The position numbers and the translations under genes are program-made. A model generated the notes under the pieces. It did no database searches and had not been told where the DNA came from. It worked only from the letters and a program-made list of their open reading frames with translations. From Ophiodon elongatus (lineage: Eukaryota; Chordata; Actinopteri; Perciformes; Hexagrammidae): a stretch of DNA of 64,000 nt. This document shows, piece after piece, positions 1 through 14,200 of this stretch (its first letter is position 1; each line of letters opens with the position of its first letter). The DNA is taken from positions 2,929,001 to 2,993,000 of the forward strand of contig JACSYO010000570.1 in NCBI GenBank assembly GCA_016806645.1, read 5' to 3'.

Positions 1-1791
1 TGCGATCTGGAGATCGGCAATGATGCTTTCTATTTACAAATTTGTATTCCAATCTACACACAAATACCAAACAACTTGAACACATGTAAAACAGTTTTAC
101 AAATGCACACATCACAATCTGAATATTTTACGACCAGACTTTTAACTTGAACTTCACAGATCATGTTCGTCTTCAAACGTCAAAAGATGCATGCATTGCC
201 TGATTCAGTGTCTTCACACAGAGCCACAAATGCATCCATGTTTAAGTGCTATTGTAAAACTGGGACATCTGGGACTTAAGGTAAATTGCGTATCATTTCA
301 AAGTAACAGAATTTAAATAAACAGAATAGCAATACATTTACCAACCATATACTCTATACAGTAGCAAATAAATGTAAATATGACAAAGTCATTGCCGTAG
401 AAAAACAATGACCTGATTGCTGTCTCTAAAAAAACTGTCAGATAACCATAATTAGCAACTTTTCCAAAATTCGAATGCCTCTTTAATCATCCAGTTTCCA
501 TCTCTGGTGTATGTGTGGAGGAATTCGGTCCAATAAGAGCTCTATTGTTCTGCCAGGCGTGGAGCTGTAGGTAAATCTCCCCCCACACAGCGAGCCTCTA
601 TGAGCTGCTGGGTTTACCTACTTTTTGGCCGAAGAGATTACTGGGCACTGAGCTGCTTTGGGTCTAGAGGCCCGGAGGTTAATGTTGAAGAGAATAGTGA
701 ATAGGCAGGCCTCTGTATGTGAACACATGCATGCATGCACATACACAGCTGGGCTTTAGCTACAGTTCATGCACACACACATGTACGCACTGATACACTC
801 AATCTGTTTAGGCATCTCTGGTTTCTTTTACTGCAAAGCTCGAACTACAGCGAATCTGATCCATGGTTCACACTTGATGGCACACAGGAAACAGGAAACA
901 AGAAGCAGAGCGAGTAGAGAGACAGAAACAGTAGAGACCGTGTTAAAATAGATGAGAAGATTTTTTTGTCGATATTTTTCGATGATAATAAACTGACAGC
1001 ATTCTTGCCCTCAGGCATGTTCATGATGATAAGAGGTGAGACAAGGACTACCTAATTTTCCGTTTATCAGCAACAGTGCATGCCTCCTTATAAGATACCA
1101 CAGTGAGCAAAGTGTTTACAAATCCATCAAATGTTCTTTTGAATATGAGAAGATATCACGAATGGGATGATGAATAATCTTGTGTGTGCATGAAACGTAG
1201 AGCTTATGTAGCCTGTAGAACAAGCAGATCTGTTTAACTTCATGTTATCTAAACTTTGACATTGTGAAGCTTGATCTCAGACCTGGTATTGTACATTCTT
1301 CCTGTTTGGTTTGACTGCTTTCATGTTAGTTGTTTGCTTGTTGTAGCTGCTATCACATCCTCAGGAGAGATATGTTGTGTGTGAGTTGGTGTTTTGTTGG
1401 TGCATGCGTACAGCAATTTTAATTGATCACCTCCTCAATAGGTATAGAGGCAAAAGAAGCAGTTCAGGGTTCGCATTGGTCGGAGGCATTCATCAAATAG
1501 TGTTGTGAGAACTGAGCATGTTTTGACAACGGTAAAGCAAAGGCAGGCACGGATATGAGTAGGAGTAAACGTTATGGCCTTGACAGTTGACATTGGGAAT
1601 TCTTCCCAGGCATGGAGCGAAACAGAGCCAAAAGTTTGTTCCATAATTGCTGAGGAGGGCGGTATCTGTACTCGGTGTAAAGCAGCGAGGGCAGGGAGGA
1701 ATTCTGATGTGATGGGGGAGACCGGGGGAGTTTCAGAGAAGGTGGAGGGTCTTCCACTGGAATGTGCCACACATTATTGCCAAGTCAATGC

Positions 1792-1793
<2 letters not shown>

Positions 1794-1840
<47 letters not shown>

Positions 1841-1851
1841 TCTCTCTCTCT
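1794..1851. repeat. (CT)n microsatellite
   Basis: An almost pure CT dinucleotide tract with a few TTT interruptions near its right end. It creates serine/leucine open frames that are not genes. Confidence 0.95.
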
Positions 1852-1929
1852 ATGTATTTATCTCTCTATAACACAGAATTTGTAGCTAAGACTTTTGTCC
1901 AACAGTTGCCTGCAGTTGTATGCAACATT

Positions 1930-2390
1930 AATACCTTTAAAGAGTCATTTTTGGGAATATGCAAATTCACTTTCTTGTCAAGGGTTAGATGTGTAGAGTT
2001 TTCTACACATTAAATATGATAAATATGCAGCTGGTTAGCTTAGCTTAGCACAAAGACAGGAAAAGGAGAAACTGCTAGCCTATCCAAAGGTAATAGAATC
2101 TGCTTACCAGTGGAGTAACTTCCAGACGAGAAATTGTCAAGCACATAACCCACAGTAAAACTACAGGATGTTGTTTTACACTTTGGTTTTTCTACAGATT
2201 AACTGAACAAGATATAACATTTTGTTACTTTTGGACAGAGCCTGGCTCACTATTTTGTGTAAAGCTAAGCTAACAAGCTACTGACCAGTTAGCTTAGATC
2301 ATACCATCCTCTTGTCTGTGTGGTAAATGTGAACTTAGAACCAATCAATTATATCGTCTAACTCCAAATGTTCCAAAATATCAATATGTC
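1930..2390. repeat. Interspersed inverted-repeat (MITE-like) element
   Basis: Positions 2029-2054 and 2254-2279 are inverted copies of each other (26 bases, about three mismatches), built on the words GTTAGCTTAGC and GCTAAGCTAAC. The outer parts, around 1940-2000 and 2340-2380, have the AT-rich sequence I associate with a repeat common in percomorph fish genomes. The internal inverted symmetry is seen directly. The family assignment is from memory and the exact ends are uncertain. Confidence 0.65.
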
Positions 2391-2767
2391 ATTAAGGATG
2401 ATTAGTGCTGCAGAAAGAAATGTTTGTATTCGACTTCTGTGATACTTATTACCTTTTGTTAACTTGAAAAGATGGAGTTAAAAATTGATGATGGATGTGT
2501 AGATGACTTAAGTTTGACAGAGAGCTCATTTCATTAATTCAGAGCCAATGAAGCCCATCGCAGAATTTCAAAACATGCACATTCATCAATCTGAGCATAA
2601 GGCTGCTTTTCTAAATTCCTGGGAAGTTGACTTTACCCTCTTCGTAAAGCATAAATCACTCACAAACAGGCATTAGAGATAACAAGCTAACATGCAACAG
2701 ATGCTGGTAATAATTTCAGCTCTGTGATTCAAAATCAAATGCTCTCTTGTCTGTCGATTTCTGTCAG

Positions 2768-4728
2768 GAGGCCAAGGTGAAGAAGATCATGTCCAAGAAA
2801 GAGAGGAGGGAGAAGAAGATGTTCTCCTCTAAAGATGACGAGCACTTCTTGTTGACCGGAGTAAAGCTGGCTGACCGCAGAGGGTGAGGTTACACACACA
2901 ATAACTTTGTCATTACTCGTCTCACTCCAAAGAAGACATTATTTCTTTATCACAAAGTTATTAATTAAACGTAGTAGGCCTGTTTGTTTAGACTTCACCA
3001 TGTGGCTGAAACAAAAAGAGAGGCCCACATGTGATTTTGAAAGCCTCGATTGTGAAATCGCCCCAACCCCTCCAACAGGCGTCAAAATCTCACCTGAGTG
3101 TGAGATTTCTTTCAAACCACAACATTGGTGCCTCATTGGACAAGAGCCACGGGAACCCCAGGGAGTCCCTGTGACACGGTCATGACGTCACCAAGACTTA
3201 TAGACCGGCGCATACCTTCACACTGCGTCGTCCATGCGACTCACGAGTGAAATGACGTTGGAAAAAAACAGAGGTATTAGTCCTAACTTCACTGGCCAAA
3301 CAACAAACTGTTGTTGGATCCTGAAGGAGAAACAGATAACTTGCCCCGTGCTCCGCCACTATAACCTACAGAAGGGAGATCACGGGGTTAAAGTATCGAT
3401 AAAATATTCCTCATATAAGGAAGAGGCTGACATTTTGGAAATCATTTATAATTTAATAAACAGCACAATATTTCCATTTATACAAAATATCAACTATAAG
3501 GGAGGAAATCTATGATCAAATATCAACCCATACGATTAAACATACAGCCATTTCCTGGGTCTTACATATTGATGGAGGGGGGAAAGGTGTTAATCAAATA
3601 CTCGTTGCAAAAGACCACAACTTACAATCCCAAGGCAAAAATGCTACAAGTCTTGTGGCAACTTATTTGCTCCATACATCTTTTGACATTTTCAATAAAT
3701 AGACCAAAGAGCCAAATTATGAAAAAATTAAATAAAATGTAGCGTAAAACATTCTGATATTGATTGCCCGGTGGATATGAAGCCACAAAAAGAACCTCTG
3801 TACACTAAAGTGGTCCGCATTTCAATCAGTGTCATATTACCACTACCAGTATATAAAATGTGTGTCAGACCAGCCCAGATTTTTGCTGTTTTAAATCATT
3901 GTAAGTCAGATATATTACTGTAATTACCCATTGTTGGTCAGGTGTATGCAGCAAAAAATATTTACAAACTTCTGAGTCACGTCCAACCACTTGTATTTGT
4001 TTGAATGTAAGAAAAAACTTAATTTGCCAGCTGTTATTAACTTTCAGACCCCTTAAGGAAGTGGAACATGTATGAGGAAGAAACCGTAAATTAATCACAT
4101 CTCTGTGACAAACAACCGAGAATTCCTAATGCCTTTCTGTGTGGGGAAAATTCCTGTCTCCAGATGTCTCGTACCCCACCCAGTCAGTCCTATTTACAGT
4201 GAAGATGAAAGTGGTCGACTGGTAAAATGTTGTGCAACAGCCACTCTTTCAGTTTGTGCTTCTCTCTCTCTATTTGTTTCTCTCTTAAGGTCTCTCAAGA
4301 AAATCAAGGATGAGGAGAAGGAGAAGGAAAAAAAGGACAAGTCAGAGAAGGGCCACTGTTTTTGGGAGAGTGTTACCATGACGATGAGGCAGATCTCCCC
4401 CACCAAAAAACTGGAGAAGATGGAGGGCTGGGAGCCTCCACACCTGGAGAACTTAACTGAGACTGTGACTGACGAAGCCCCAGAGGACAAGAGCCAGAAA
4501 GGGCACTCGCCAGTGTCCGTCCCCGACTCTGTAGGCCTCCCGTTGGAGCTGGCCTCCTGGGCGGGCCAGGGTCTTGAGGAGGACTCCTCCCACTATGCTA
4601 ATCTGTCGGACTCCAAGAATTCAACAGCTGCCATCAGGTGGACAGCCCGCGCCAAAGTCAAGTTGTCTGGCATCAGCAGGATGAGCAGAGGGATCGTGTC
4701 AGAAAGCGCGTGGGAGGGGTTTAAATAG
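2768..4728 (+). CDS. tdrp: Testis development-related protein (tdrp), 3' two coding exons, partial
   Basis: Two coding exons are visible: 2768-2883 (acceptor CTGTCAG, donor GTGAGG, 116 bp) and 4290-4728 (acceptor CTCTTAAG, stop TAG). They join in phase to give 184 residues. Family marks are KDDEHFLL in the first exon, then a Lys/Glu-rich linker, FWES, the motif MEGWEPPHLE, an acidic stretch, and a C-terminal SxxNSxxxIRW...SGISRMSRG segment. The mammalian TDRP protein has the same order (KDDEQHLL, FWDN, EGWEPPKL, SSANSSRWSLR). The human protein is about 185 aa, so with an N-terminal exon still missing this copy is longer, mainly through lysine-rich insertions. TDRP is a small nuclear/cytoplasmic protein linked to spermatogenesis; its biochemical role is not settled. 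The neighbour fbxo25 converges from the right, as in human. The N terminus is not in view. Identity is fairly secure; the exact 5' structure is open. Confidence 0.8.
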
Positions 4729-5043
4729 GAGCCGTTTCACCTTTGATACCCTGTGTCCTCACCAATGTACCGTCAATAGAGGATGAAGACCTGAACCAAA
4801 AATCTGCTCATCTCTGTAGTCTAGTTCTGGATGAAACCGGTGTTAACGACAACTGGTATTGAGATGCTGTTGTAAAGCCCTGAACATAACACTTAGCGTT
4901 GAAGTCCTCAACATGCTAGTTTTATCAATGGGCTTTTGAATCACTGACATAACCTGTAAATTACAACAAATATAAGCCTTAAACTACTGTACCATTTTAA
5001 CTGTGATATCCACTGGCCTGGCATTTAGATGTTTTGTATTGCC

Positions 5044-5049
5044 AATAAA
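5044..5049 (+). terminator. tdrp: Candidate tdrp polyadenylation signal
   Basis: AATAAA 316 bases after the tdrp stop codon, a reasonable 3' UTR length. Other AATAAA-like words lie further on, for example near 6079, so the site used is not certain. Confidence 0.45.
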
Positions 5050-6129
5050 TGAGAAGAGTGATTTTCATATAATTATTGTGGCTGTCAGTGGTAGAGAATT
5101 AATGAAGAATATACAAACCTCCTATAGACTTGTTGGTTTTCACGCCTTTTCTGTCAATACAGCACTGAGTGAAGAATGCGAGTCTGGAGCTGTAATTTAC
5201 ACATCGATGATGGATTTAAAATATGTGCAATCATGAAACAAATAATTTGGATCTGGAATATTACTGTGTGTGTTTGCAAGTACGTGTGTGTAAAAGAGAG
5301 GTTGATGGAGAGGAAGTGAGTTTGATGGACTTGCATGCAGATTTGTTAAAGAGATTTGAAGTTCTGTTGTGTTGGGTGCATGCGAGGGAAACGAATCAAA
5401 GCAACCCTCACAGTGTCATAGTTCGATACATGTTTAAATCTGATGCTGAATCATTTTATATAACATTTGTAATGCTGACAAGATAAAAACCAAACTCTGT
5501 GTATACTTGTTTCTGGGGAAAAGCAGAGACGTCATGCAGCTGTGCCTTGTATCAATACAATGACATCATGTACTGTATGTGCTGTAAATTTGAACTGGAC
5601 CATCCTCTGTGCACAAAACAGATGAGCTCATCACAATGTCTATGCATGTGCAGATGGGTCGACCCAGCATGCACTTGTGCTGCATCAGCCATTGAGACTC
5701 AAACTGGTTTCCAGTTACAATCCCTGGGGGCTGTTAGCTTCACCAACAGTAGCAGCACTTGCAAGTGTTTGTGTGCTACATTATGAAAAGTCCTCTAATG
5801 TTGTTTGTATATCTGTATATTGTATAGGACTGAGACAATGAAGAGTAATTTCATTTATACAGTGATTTCTTTTTCTTTTAGGTGAGTAAGAAACGTCATG
5901 CCACTGGTCCTTGCTTATCTCTTTTCTTTTACTTTCTTTTAATCTGTTTACTGAATTTGTTTGATACTGAAGTCTTCTTCATTGCAGCCAGAAGTGTACA
6001 AAGATACTGGTGCGCTTCCAGGGATGCATGTATCCTGTATTTATTCATTAAACAGCTGGGTCGCATTCTCTCAAGCAGAATAAAGATCTAGTCCGACTGT
6101 GTGGCTCTACTTTATTCAACACATTGCAG

Positions 6130-6790
6130 TCTGGAGTAGTGCTGCCACGATACTGGAATTTCTAACTTTGATACAACCTTGTAAAATATCAATATTTTCA
6201 TGGGGAAAATTGGCACAAGATTGAGGGCATACAATTTAAAAATAATTTTAAAGTTACTGTGATGAACTTTTAACAAGTTATAAAACTGTCTCAATTTAAT
6301 ATGGATGCCTCTATATTACCTTCATAAATAAACCAGACCATCAGCGAAAATATTGCCTATTTCTATATAGTTATTCTGAATGCTTGTCATCGGTGCCACC
6401 GGTTCGGATTCCGTGCAAAAAACGGTGAAATCATGTAGGTTCACCAGAAAGTCCTTCAGCTCAGACTCCGGCGACCAGCCCACCGCGGACGGACCCAGAT
6501 CCGGCTTTGCTGCCGCCTTCGACCTGCAGTCAGAAGCTCCGGTGGGAGGTGGAGAGCTCAGTAGCAACATCTCTTCCTCCGACCAGGAGTAGAGCTTTGC
6601 CTCGCTGCTCCACTGGGAGCCAACACCGACACCAAACTGCTGGAGGCCCAGACTGTATTTTCTGGGCCCGCTCGAGGGAAGGGAGAATCAGGAGAACCAG
6701 AACCAAACTGTCAGACCATGCAGCAGTAAAATTAAGAGTTTTTTTTTAAAGGGACATTGGTTCTCGGACACTACCGGTTTTGGCCACAGG
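6130..6790. repeat. Probable dispersed repeat with GC-rich core
   Basis: The segment starts with AT-rich sequence (GCTGCCACGATACTGG), a word I associate with a repeat widespread in fish genomes. It then changes sharply at about 6390-6720 to GC-rich, CpG-containing sequence. Two overlapping open frames (6380-6592 and 6507-6749) match no known protein. The change in base composition is seen; the repeat assignment is inference. Confidence 0.35.
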
Positions 6791-7843
6791 GACCACCAAA
6801 ATCAACACAGGTTGAAGTCCAAGTAGTAGCTTTAAAAGATGATTGTAACAAAATGTGTCAATGATAACTTTTCTGGGCTAGTAGCAGAGAAAAGTGAAAT
6901 GGGCAAAGCAGCAGTGTGTCAACTCCCTGTTGGAGAGAAGAGCACGTAAAATTAGTATTGAAACTTTCAAATGAAATCATGAAAAAATCTATATTTTGAC
7001 AATACAAGTCTTAAGTTAATCTACTTCTTCATTTACTTAGTTTTTTACTGATACAAAGGACGAATCAGAAACGGACTTGTAAAGCATACTGGTAAGTTAT
7101 TCTGAAAGAACACAGTTTGCGTACAAATATGACTATCTATTTCTTCTTTTTTTCCATTGAGCTGCCTTTAGAAAGATTGAAACTGGAGCATAAGAGGAAG
7201 AATATTAATCATTGAACTTTGCTCCTGCAGTCAATGACAAAATAGATTTTCTTGCTAAAGTGGGAAGATATTTCTTTTCAAATCCAAGGAGTAGAAACTA
7301 CAATTAGATTCAGTCTAAAAAATGCTCTTTATACAGTTAGCAGTGCAAATAATTCCCTGCGTCTCCCCAGTATAAAATGAAGAACAGAAACAGGTTTTTA
7401 GAAATGTTTAATTATCTATAGCTAGTTCATGTCCCATAAAAGTCATGATGGTTCCCCCAGGAGTATTGGGACGGCAACGGAATATTACAAAAGTTGGAGG
7501 AAAGATACAAAACCATCTTTCCCCATAAACAATGTTCAACATTTTCTCTATCTGTCGCTTGACAGTTCTGACTAAAGTAGATTGTAAAAATCTGTGGAGT
7601 TCTTCATTATTTTCTCTTATTGTTGACGCTTCCAATGTACACAGCACAGCAATAACTCACAAAGGACAACATACAGTATGTAAACGGAGACTCAAACATG
7701 ACATGCATTCAGTTATACCACCATACTATTTAAATACCACCAAAACAGAACAACAAACAGAATAGTTAACCCCATTAAATAAACAAGTAACACGAGTCAA
7801 CTTATTCTGCCACACTGTAAATATTCCTCCCTTTTTCCATAAA

Positions 7844-7845
<2 letters not shown>

Positions 7846-7879
<34 letters not shown>

Positions 7880-7880
7880 C
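7846..7880. repeat. (AAC)n microsatellite
   Basis: A trinucleotide tract of about eleven units within the inferred fbxo25 3' UTR, reading (GTT)n in the transcript. Confidence 0.9.
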
Positions 7881-8293
7881 CTCTTAGACATTACCGATCA
7901 CCACTCACCTACCATAAACATGCTACAATTCCTTGTACATATAAATCTTTTCACATGTTACATTTAAATATTATTTTTGCTTTTCCTCTCATGAATAGCC
8001 TTTTTTTGGTCAAAAAGACAAATATTTGTGCAGGAGGAGGAAAAATGTTATATAATAATAATATAATATATATAATGCTATATATTTCAACCATTATCAA
8101 CATTCTTAAAATGTACAAACTTTTCTTTGTCTTATGGAAACACTTGTGCGTAAGGAAATGAAGACATTAAAAAAAGTCATCTCTTTCAGTTGAAGCCCTT
8201 TGTATTTGGGTAAACGACCTCAGGGTCCCGCACACACTCTTGTTTTGGGATTTAGGGTGAACGACGGTTGGCTTGATGACCAACATGGAGGGT

Positions 8294-11200
8294 TTAGAAC
8301 TTGAAGAGGTCGATAAAGTGCTGCGGAGAAATGGGCATGAGGCAGCTGTCTGGATCGTTGGCAGTGCACGGATGGCCACAGTCCTGGAAGACAGTCAATC
8401 ACCACATTGTTAGAAAGAAGGGAGACCAGGAAACCAGGGGAGCAGAGATGCTTACGATTCAGACACAGCAGCCTTTAGTTACTAAGGACATGGAAGGACT
8501 TCAACACAGATTTAGTGATGGATGTACAAATAACTGGTGCAACATGATATTAGTATACACAGAGAAACATTTGTGTTAAACTAAATGACAACTGACCCTT
8601 TTCTTTCAGATACAAGAACTCAACATTCAGAGGAATTTATGAACTTTAAGAGTGCAGTTAGAGGCCATTAAAAAGACAGCAGAAAGAGCGACATTGTTTA
8701 CTAAACACACCTCGGGCAAAACATGATGACATCAAGAGAAACTGAGAATAGAACAAGACGTAGCTTAACAAATGGAAAAAGATATATCACAAACGCGACC
8801 ATCGGGGGAAACATGACACAAACTGGGACGGAGAGTACCTTGAATAACAAAGCCAGGTGGCAATCCTTAAGGAATCAGGGAGAAGGGGAACCAGGAGAAG
8901 AGCCGGGAAGGAAGGGAGACAAGCAAGGAGAGGGACGCAAAGAGGGCAGAGGTTAAAAAGTATAGGGACCCAGTCAAGGAGGATAATAAGATTGTGTTAA
9001 GTAAATAATTGCAAGGAGGGGGGATAGATACTAGAGGAATAGCTGCATTTTACATCCAAGTACTGTTAGTATGTGTAGATGGTTTAAGGTCAGATCTCAT
9101 GTGTCAATGAAAGCAAACAAGTAATCTGTTTGATCTCTGACCGATATGTAAAAACAAATGTACTGGTGGACAAAAAGGATAATCATTACCTTATTGATAA
9201 TGTATGCTTATTTGTGTGATTCATTAGTTCCTAATGAATAATCAGAACATGGAGCTTTTTTTTTTTTTTTTTTTTTTTTACACTGTCCTCACGTTTTAAC
9301 AATAATTTGATCTGTAATTAGTCAAAGCAGAAAGGTCATGTCAGGGTTTATTTTTCAAAAATGTTCCTAAATATTTACAGTATTAAGTTGAGATTCCAAT
9401 TACTATTGAACACCTTTCTCACGGCATGCAAGAGACAGATAGCAGTGTGAGAGAGGCTGTACACTTGGACCAAAGTCTCTTTGAGACTTTAGAAACAATA
9501 GAGTGTGTACCAAAGACTACCAAACGATAATGGATGTTTTGTCTCTGGCCAAGTGAATACCATGTGCTCTGGTACAAACTTGATACTTGATTTCATAGAC
9601 TCTCCTGTCTGACCTACGTACAGTTAAGAGATATCAGGTCTGTGAGAAACGTCTCTTTGAACAGTGCAGGTTTCATTTTCTGGACACACTCTGCCTCAAG
9701 GTGAACTTAGGTTTCTACTATAGAACCAAAGGCTGTTTTTCTTTTGCGGCAGGGAAAATAATTATTCAAGCTGCACTTCTGTCAGCAATTGATTATGGTG
9801 ATATTTTATTGTGAGCTACAGAGATATTTTAAAACTACATTATTTCAGAAGCATGCAATATTTAAAAAACAGGATGGATCATTTGAGCACTAACATGAAA
9901 TGAAAATTATTTGGTCGATGCAGTTTACTGATTTGATTAGTCTGTAGTCTCTTTTATATGCTTTTTTTTTATGTTTATGTAAACGTTTTGCCATTTCGTT
10001 TTGAAGTCTGTTATCTGTGTTTTTATGTGATATCCTTCAATGTAATGTACATCTACTAATTTGCAGTCTGGTGAATAGACTGGCTAGTTACATGGTGTTT
10101 CCTAGATAATTGAATATGGTTGCAGGTGTCTGTGTGTGTGCCATCTTTTTGTTTACCTTCCAGAAGAGGATGTTACAGTTTTTGCAGAAGTGCAAGGTGT
10201 CGCCGTACTGCTCCTTCATTGGATAATGTTTTGTCAGGGTGAAGTACATCAGCTTCCAGTCCACTTTATCACTTTTAGATAGGACCAAATTCCTACAGAA
10301 CTGCACACGAATTGAAGGAAACACACAATTAAAAAAACAACTAAAACACAGAGGACAGGAATTTAATTCCTGAGCAAAGTGTAATTATATATAATTGAGA
10401 ACAATTTCTGATTAACACCGATCCTGAGTGGGTGTGTATACGATGTGTCTGTGCACATGAGCTGTGAAAGAAATTGAGCAATCTTGCCCTCTAGTGGTCA
10501 AAAGGTGAACTACTTAGCAGACATCTCTTTGGATGCTTAACCATTAAATATTATTGTAAGTTTTAAGCATTTCACTTTTAAAATCATTATTCAAATTTCA
10601 GATTTTGCTACTTTGATTCTGATTAAACTAAATATGTTCGCTCACCTGTTTGTCTGAGAAGTGAAAGTGGCAGAGTTTCTTCCACAGTATCCTGTCCTCA
10701 CTGAGGCTGTACAGAGTAGGCATGGCCTGCCCGACGTTAATGATGTCATAGGCATCAGATAACTCGCAAAGGATCTTGTTCTGCATGTGTAGCGGCAAGT
10801 CGTCGAATGTCATGCCGTTGCATATTTGCTGGGAAGACAATTAAGAGCGACACATTCAAATTCTAAACTGGACTGAACGGAAAAACTCAATATAATATTC
10901 CTACGTGACATGAGTGGTGTACCACTGATAATGACGTGTTACGATTCATACACAGCTGAAGATCAAATTACCAGGTCCAACAGATTAGTTTCCAATACTT
11001 CCCCTTCCATATTTCATGTTCCGCACTCATTAGATTCAGCTTCGCTGCAGCAGCATGTAAAGCCAGCAGTGGGGCTGCCTCAGCAGCACAGAGGTCAGTA
11101 GATGCAAACCTACAGCACTTGTTCCCTTTTAAAAGTCACATTTACATACAGGCAGCTCAAATTGGACCTGGAGGCGTCTTGAGGCCCAGAACACGCTGAA

Positions 11201-14200
11201 GCAAGTCTTGGCATGGACCAAACACGATGGAATACAAACATGCAAACGTACAAACACGAACACCAGTACACCTCCTACCATGGGGATCTGCAGGTTGTTG
11301 ACCTCCTGCTCCCATTTGTGGATGGTCTCCAGTCGGCACAACCAGATGTTGACGTTGCCCACGAGGACACACCTGCCAACATGGATAGTCAGATTGTGCA
11401 GCGTCAAGCTCAGGTCCTGCAGCAAATCCTTGACAAGGCGTGGGTTGTAGTGGTCGTCAAGAACTAGTAGTGACATTTTAAAAACATTTTTTACAAAAAA
11501 ACCTAATATTTAACGAACAAAACAAAACATAATGGAACAGAATGTTTCCTTCTCCCACCTTAAATACCTATAAGTAAGGGAAATTAAATTATATATATTG
11601 TATTTTTTCTGAAAGAAAGAAAGAAATTCTGAACAACCACAATTTCAAATGAACACTGCATTATTTTAAAGGGTATGATTTTACATGTGGCAGACGAGAT
11701 CTGTAATTTGATCCACTAGACAACACAACCGCATGAACTACAAATACTGCATTTGTGGTTAGGCATTGGTTGCTCAGAGGTTTATTACCATTTGGGAAAG
11801 AAATGTTCTTTGTGTAAACTGTAATGCTACGTTTACGAACACAAAAAGGGCCTAAATAAGGTGTCAAATAATAAGGTGTAAAATAATAAGGTGTAGGGTG
11901 CAAAGAAAAGTGTGCTGACAAAATGTCTACACGATATCTCTCAGGCCTCCTTACCCTTTCGTACAATCTTCTCCAGTATATTGAAATAGTTTTTCTGTGC
12001 AACTCCACTCAAAGAGGTCAGCTGAGTCCTGGCTATTAGCTGGAAAAGCTATGGGAGAAAACAGAGTTATACTGTTGTGCTTGTATGAGTCGTAAAACAG
12101 TTTCAAAATAAACACGTGTGATCATTACCGCTCACTTTTGCAACATAGTTGAATCTTCTCAAGTCCTGAATGGCACTGGAAAAGTCTAGACGGTTGAGGG
12201 CTTCACCAAGCGTTGAGTATACATGTCGCTGTGTGTCAACATGAAAATACACACGCATTCATTTTTGTTTTAGAATGATTCATTTCAAATAAATTTAGCT
12301 GTTTCAATCAACAGCCTTCATGTGAAATGTTCTAGTAACAGCTGCATCACTCACTTCTTTCGTGCTCCTGTTATGCACGTAGATCCATTTATCCACGAAA
12401 ACAACTGGACAAGGAAAAATCAAAACACATTATTCATTGGATTAAGTGTTTAAGTGTTTTGGTGTAGACTTACATACTGTGTGCCAATTGGACATAATAT
12501 GATGAGCACCTGTGCAATTTAATGCAAACCAATACAATAGCTTTGCCGTGAATTTTTACCTTCATAAAAGATAATTATTGGCTAATGTTAACTGTTGTTA
12601 CTCTGTTGACTCAAAACCTTTCTGCAACAGTTTCAACAAACACTGGACATCATAACATCCCCAAATGTAGAATTTTCTGCAGGTTCGTGGTACTGAATTT
12701 GCAATAGATTGATAGGTGTTAAAAATATTATTTCATTCCTCTGTATGTGCTTTGGGCACTCAAATTGCAGAAAATAAATAGACTTATTAAAAATGTTAAC
12801 ATTATTCAACTTTATGTGTGTGCAGTGTTCAGCTTTTTAGACGAACAACATGGGTTTATGATAATAATGAATTGATCATAACGCGAATGTCAGAGTGAAG
12901 CGCAAGGTCTAGCAGGTGGGTAGCTCTGTTATATTGTACCTGCACTCTACTGTATAAATGAAAAGTGAAAACATGAAAATATCTACAGCGAAGACAACAT
13001 TAACTAATCATTACAAATATTGTTGCTTTTTGTTGCCCTGCTCAACATGTAGCCTACATTAGACATGAACTTTTCATGAACTGAAATGTGTTTATCTGCC
13101 GAGAAGACTCAGGGGAGACCGCACACAGTGGCTTTATTCTGCGAGGGGGAAATGGACAAAGCAAACAACCTGAAATATCAAATGTGTTGCATGTCAGACT
13201 AGTTTGAAGCTGAGCTGAGCAGGAGTGACTGGTGACTCACCAATCGTGACACACTAGGACGTGAGGCCATATATACAGCCCATACATGTCTATTGCCCCA
13301 TTGCCTACAGCCTTTATGCACACCTGTAGACCGCCAGGAATTAGACTAAAATTCCCATTTCTTTAAATAATCTACAATCTTTCTTTAAGTTAAGTCTAGA
13401 CATTTAAGTCAGGAATTTTTGACTATTTTGTCCCCCTGATAGTGTTATATATAGTAAGAGGTGGCATGCAGTAGTTAACAGATGCTTACAAGTACTACTG
13501 GAAGAAAAGGAGTCCATTTAATAGAATATACTGCAGTGGAGAAAGACGTATTCATATGTTACTAAATAAAAGGTTTACAATACAATATATACACCATTAC
13601 AAGTAACTTATTCAGGTAGTAGTATGCAAGTACTGTCAGCAAAATGTACTTTAAAAGAGCCCCGTGGAATTATCCTGTAAACAAACTTAAGTTATATTTA
13701 CATTCAGTGTTTCTCACCAATACAAACTTTTCAATAGGTGGTGGTCCCTTTACTGCAAATTATGACTTGCTCTTCTCTTTATTTCTGCTCTGCTTTTTTT
13801 TTTTTTTTCTTCTTTTTTTTTTTTAAATACAAAGGGCCTTTAATTTTTGTACCACAGACTCCTCATAAAGTCAAAATAGGCATAATGTGTTGTTGAAACT
13901 CACACTGAGATTTGGTGTTATTGTTGTAGAGGTCCTTTTTCCTCTTAGTGGTGGCGAGCTCACACACATCTCCAACAAACAGATTGTCATTGTTGTCATT
14001 GCAGAGCCTGTTCGGACAGAGAAGGCATGGGAGGAATGGGTTAATAGCATTTCATGTGAGTGGGACCGGTGCACCTGAAATACACTCACAAACCAGTGTA
14101 TGGAAGCCTGGGGGAAGCAGGTGACTTCTTACTGACGTCCGTCCTTCACGGCACAGAAGAAACCAAACGGAATGTAAAGGCCCTTAAATTCTTCTCGTAA

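Larger units (their letters stand above)
1..2767. other. tdrp intron or 5' flank, no gene seen
   Basis: No exon is recognisable before the tdrp exon that starts at 2768. The upstream coding exon or exons of tdrp must lie either to the left of the window or in a piece too short to recognise. The stretch holds a CT microsatellite and one interspersed inverted-repeat element, both listed separately. The short open frames around 735-951 and 1435-1885 are low-complexity or run through the CT repeat and have no family resemblance. Confidence 0.6.
4729..8293. other. tdrp 3' UTR and convergent intergenic stretch
   Basis: Lies between the stop codons of tdrp (+) and fbxo25 (-) and must hold both 3' UTRs. 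ATTAAA on the minus strand at 7407-7412 is a possible fbxo25 poly(A) signal, about 880 bases after its stop. A GC-rich piece at about 6390-6720 stands out and is listed separately. There is an (AAC)n tract at 7846-7880. No other gene is recognisable. Confidence 0.6.

Noticed and set aside
1574..2013. Ser/Leu-rich open frames
   Set aside because: Produced by the CT microsatellite.
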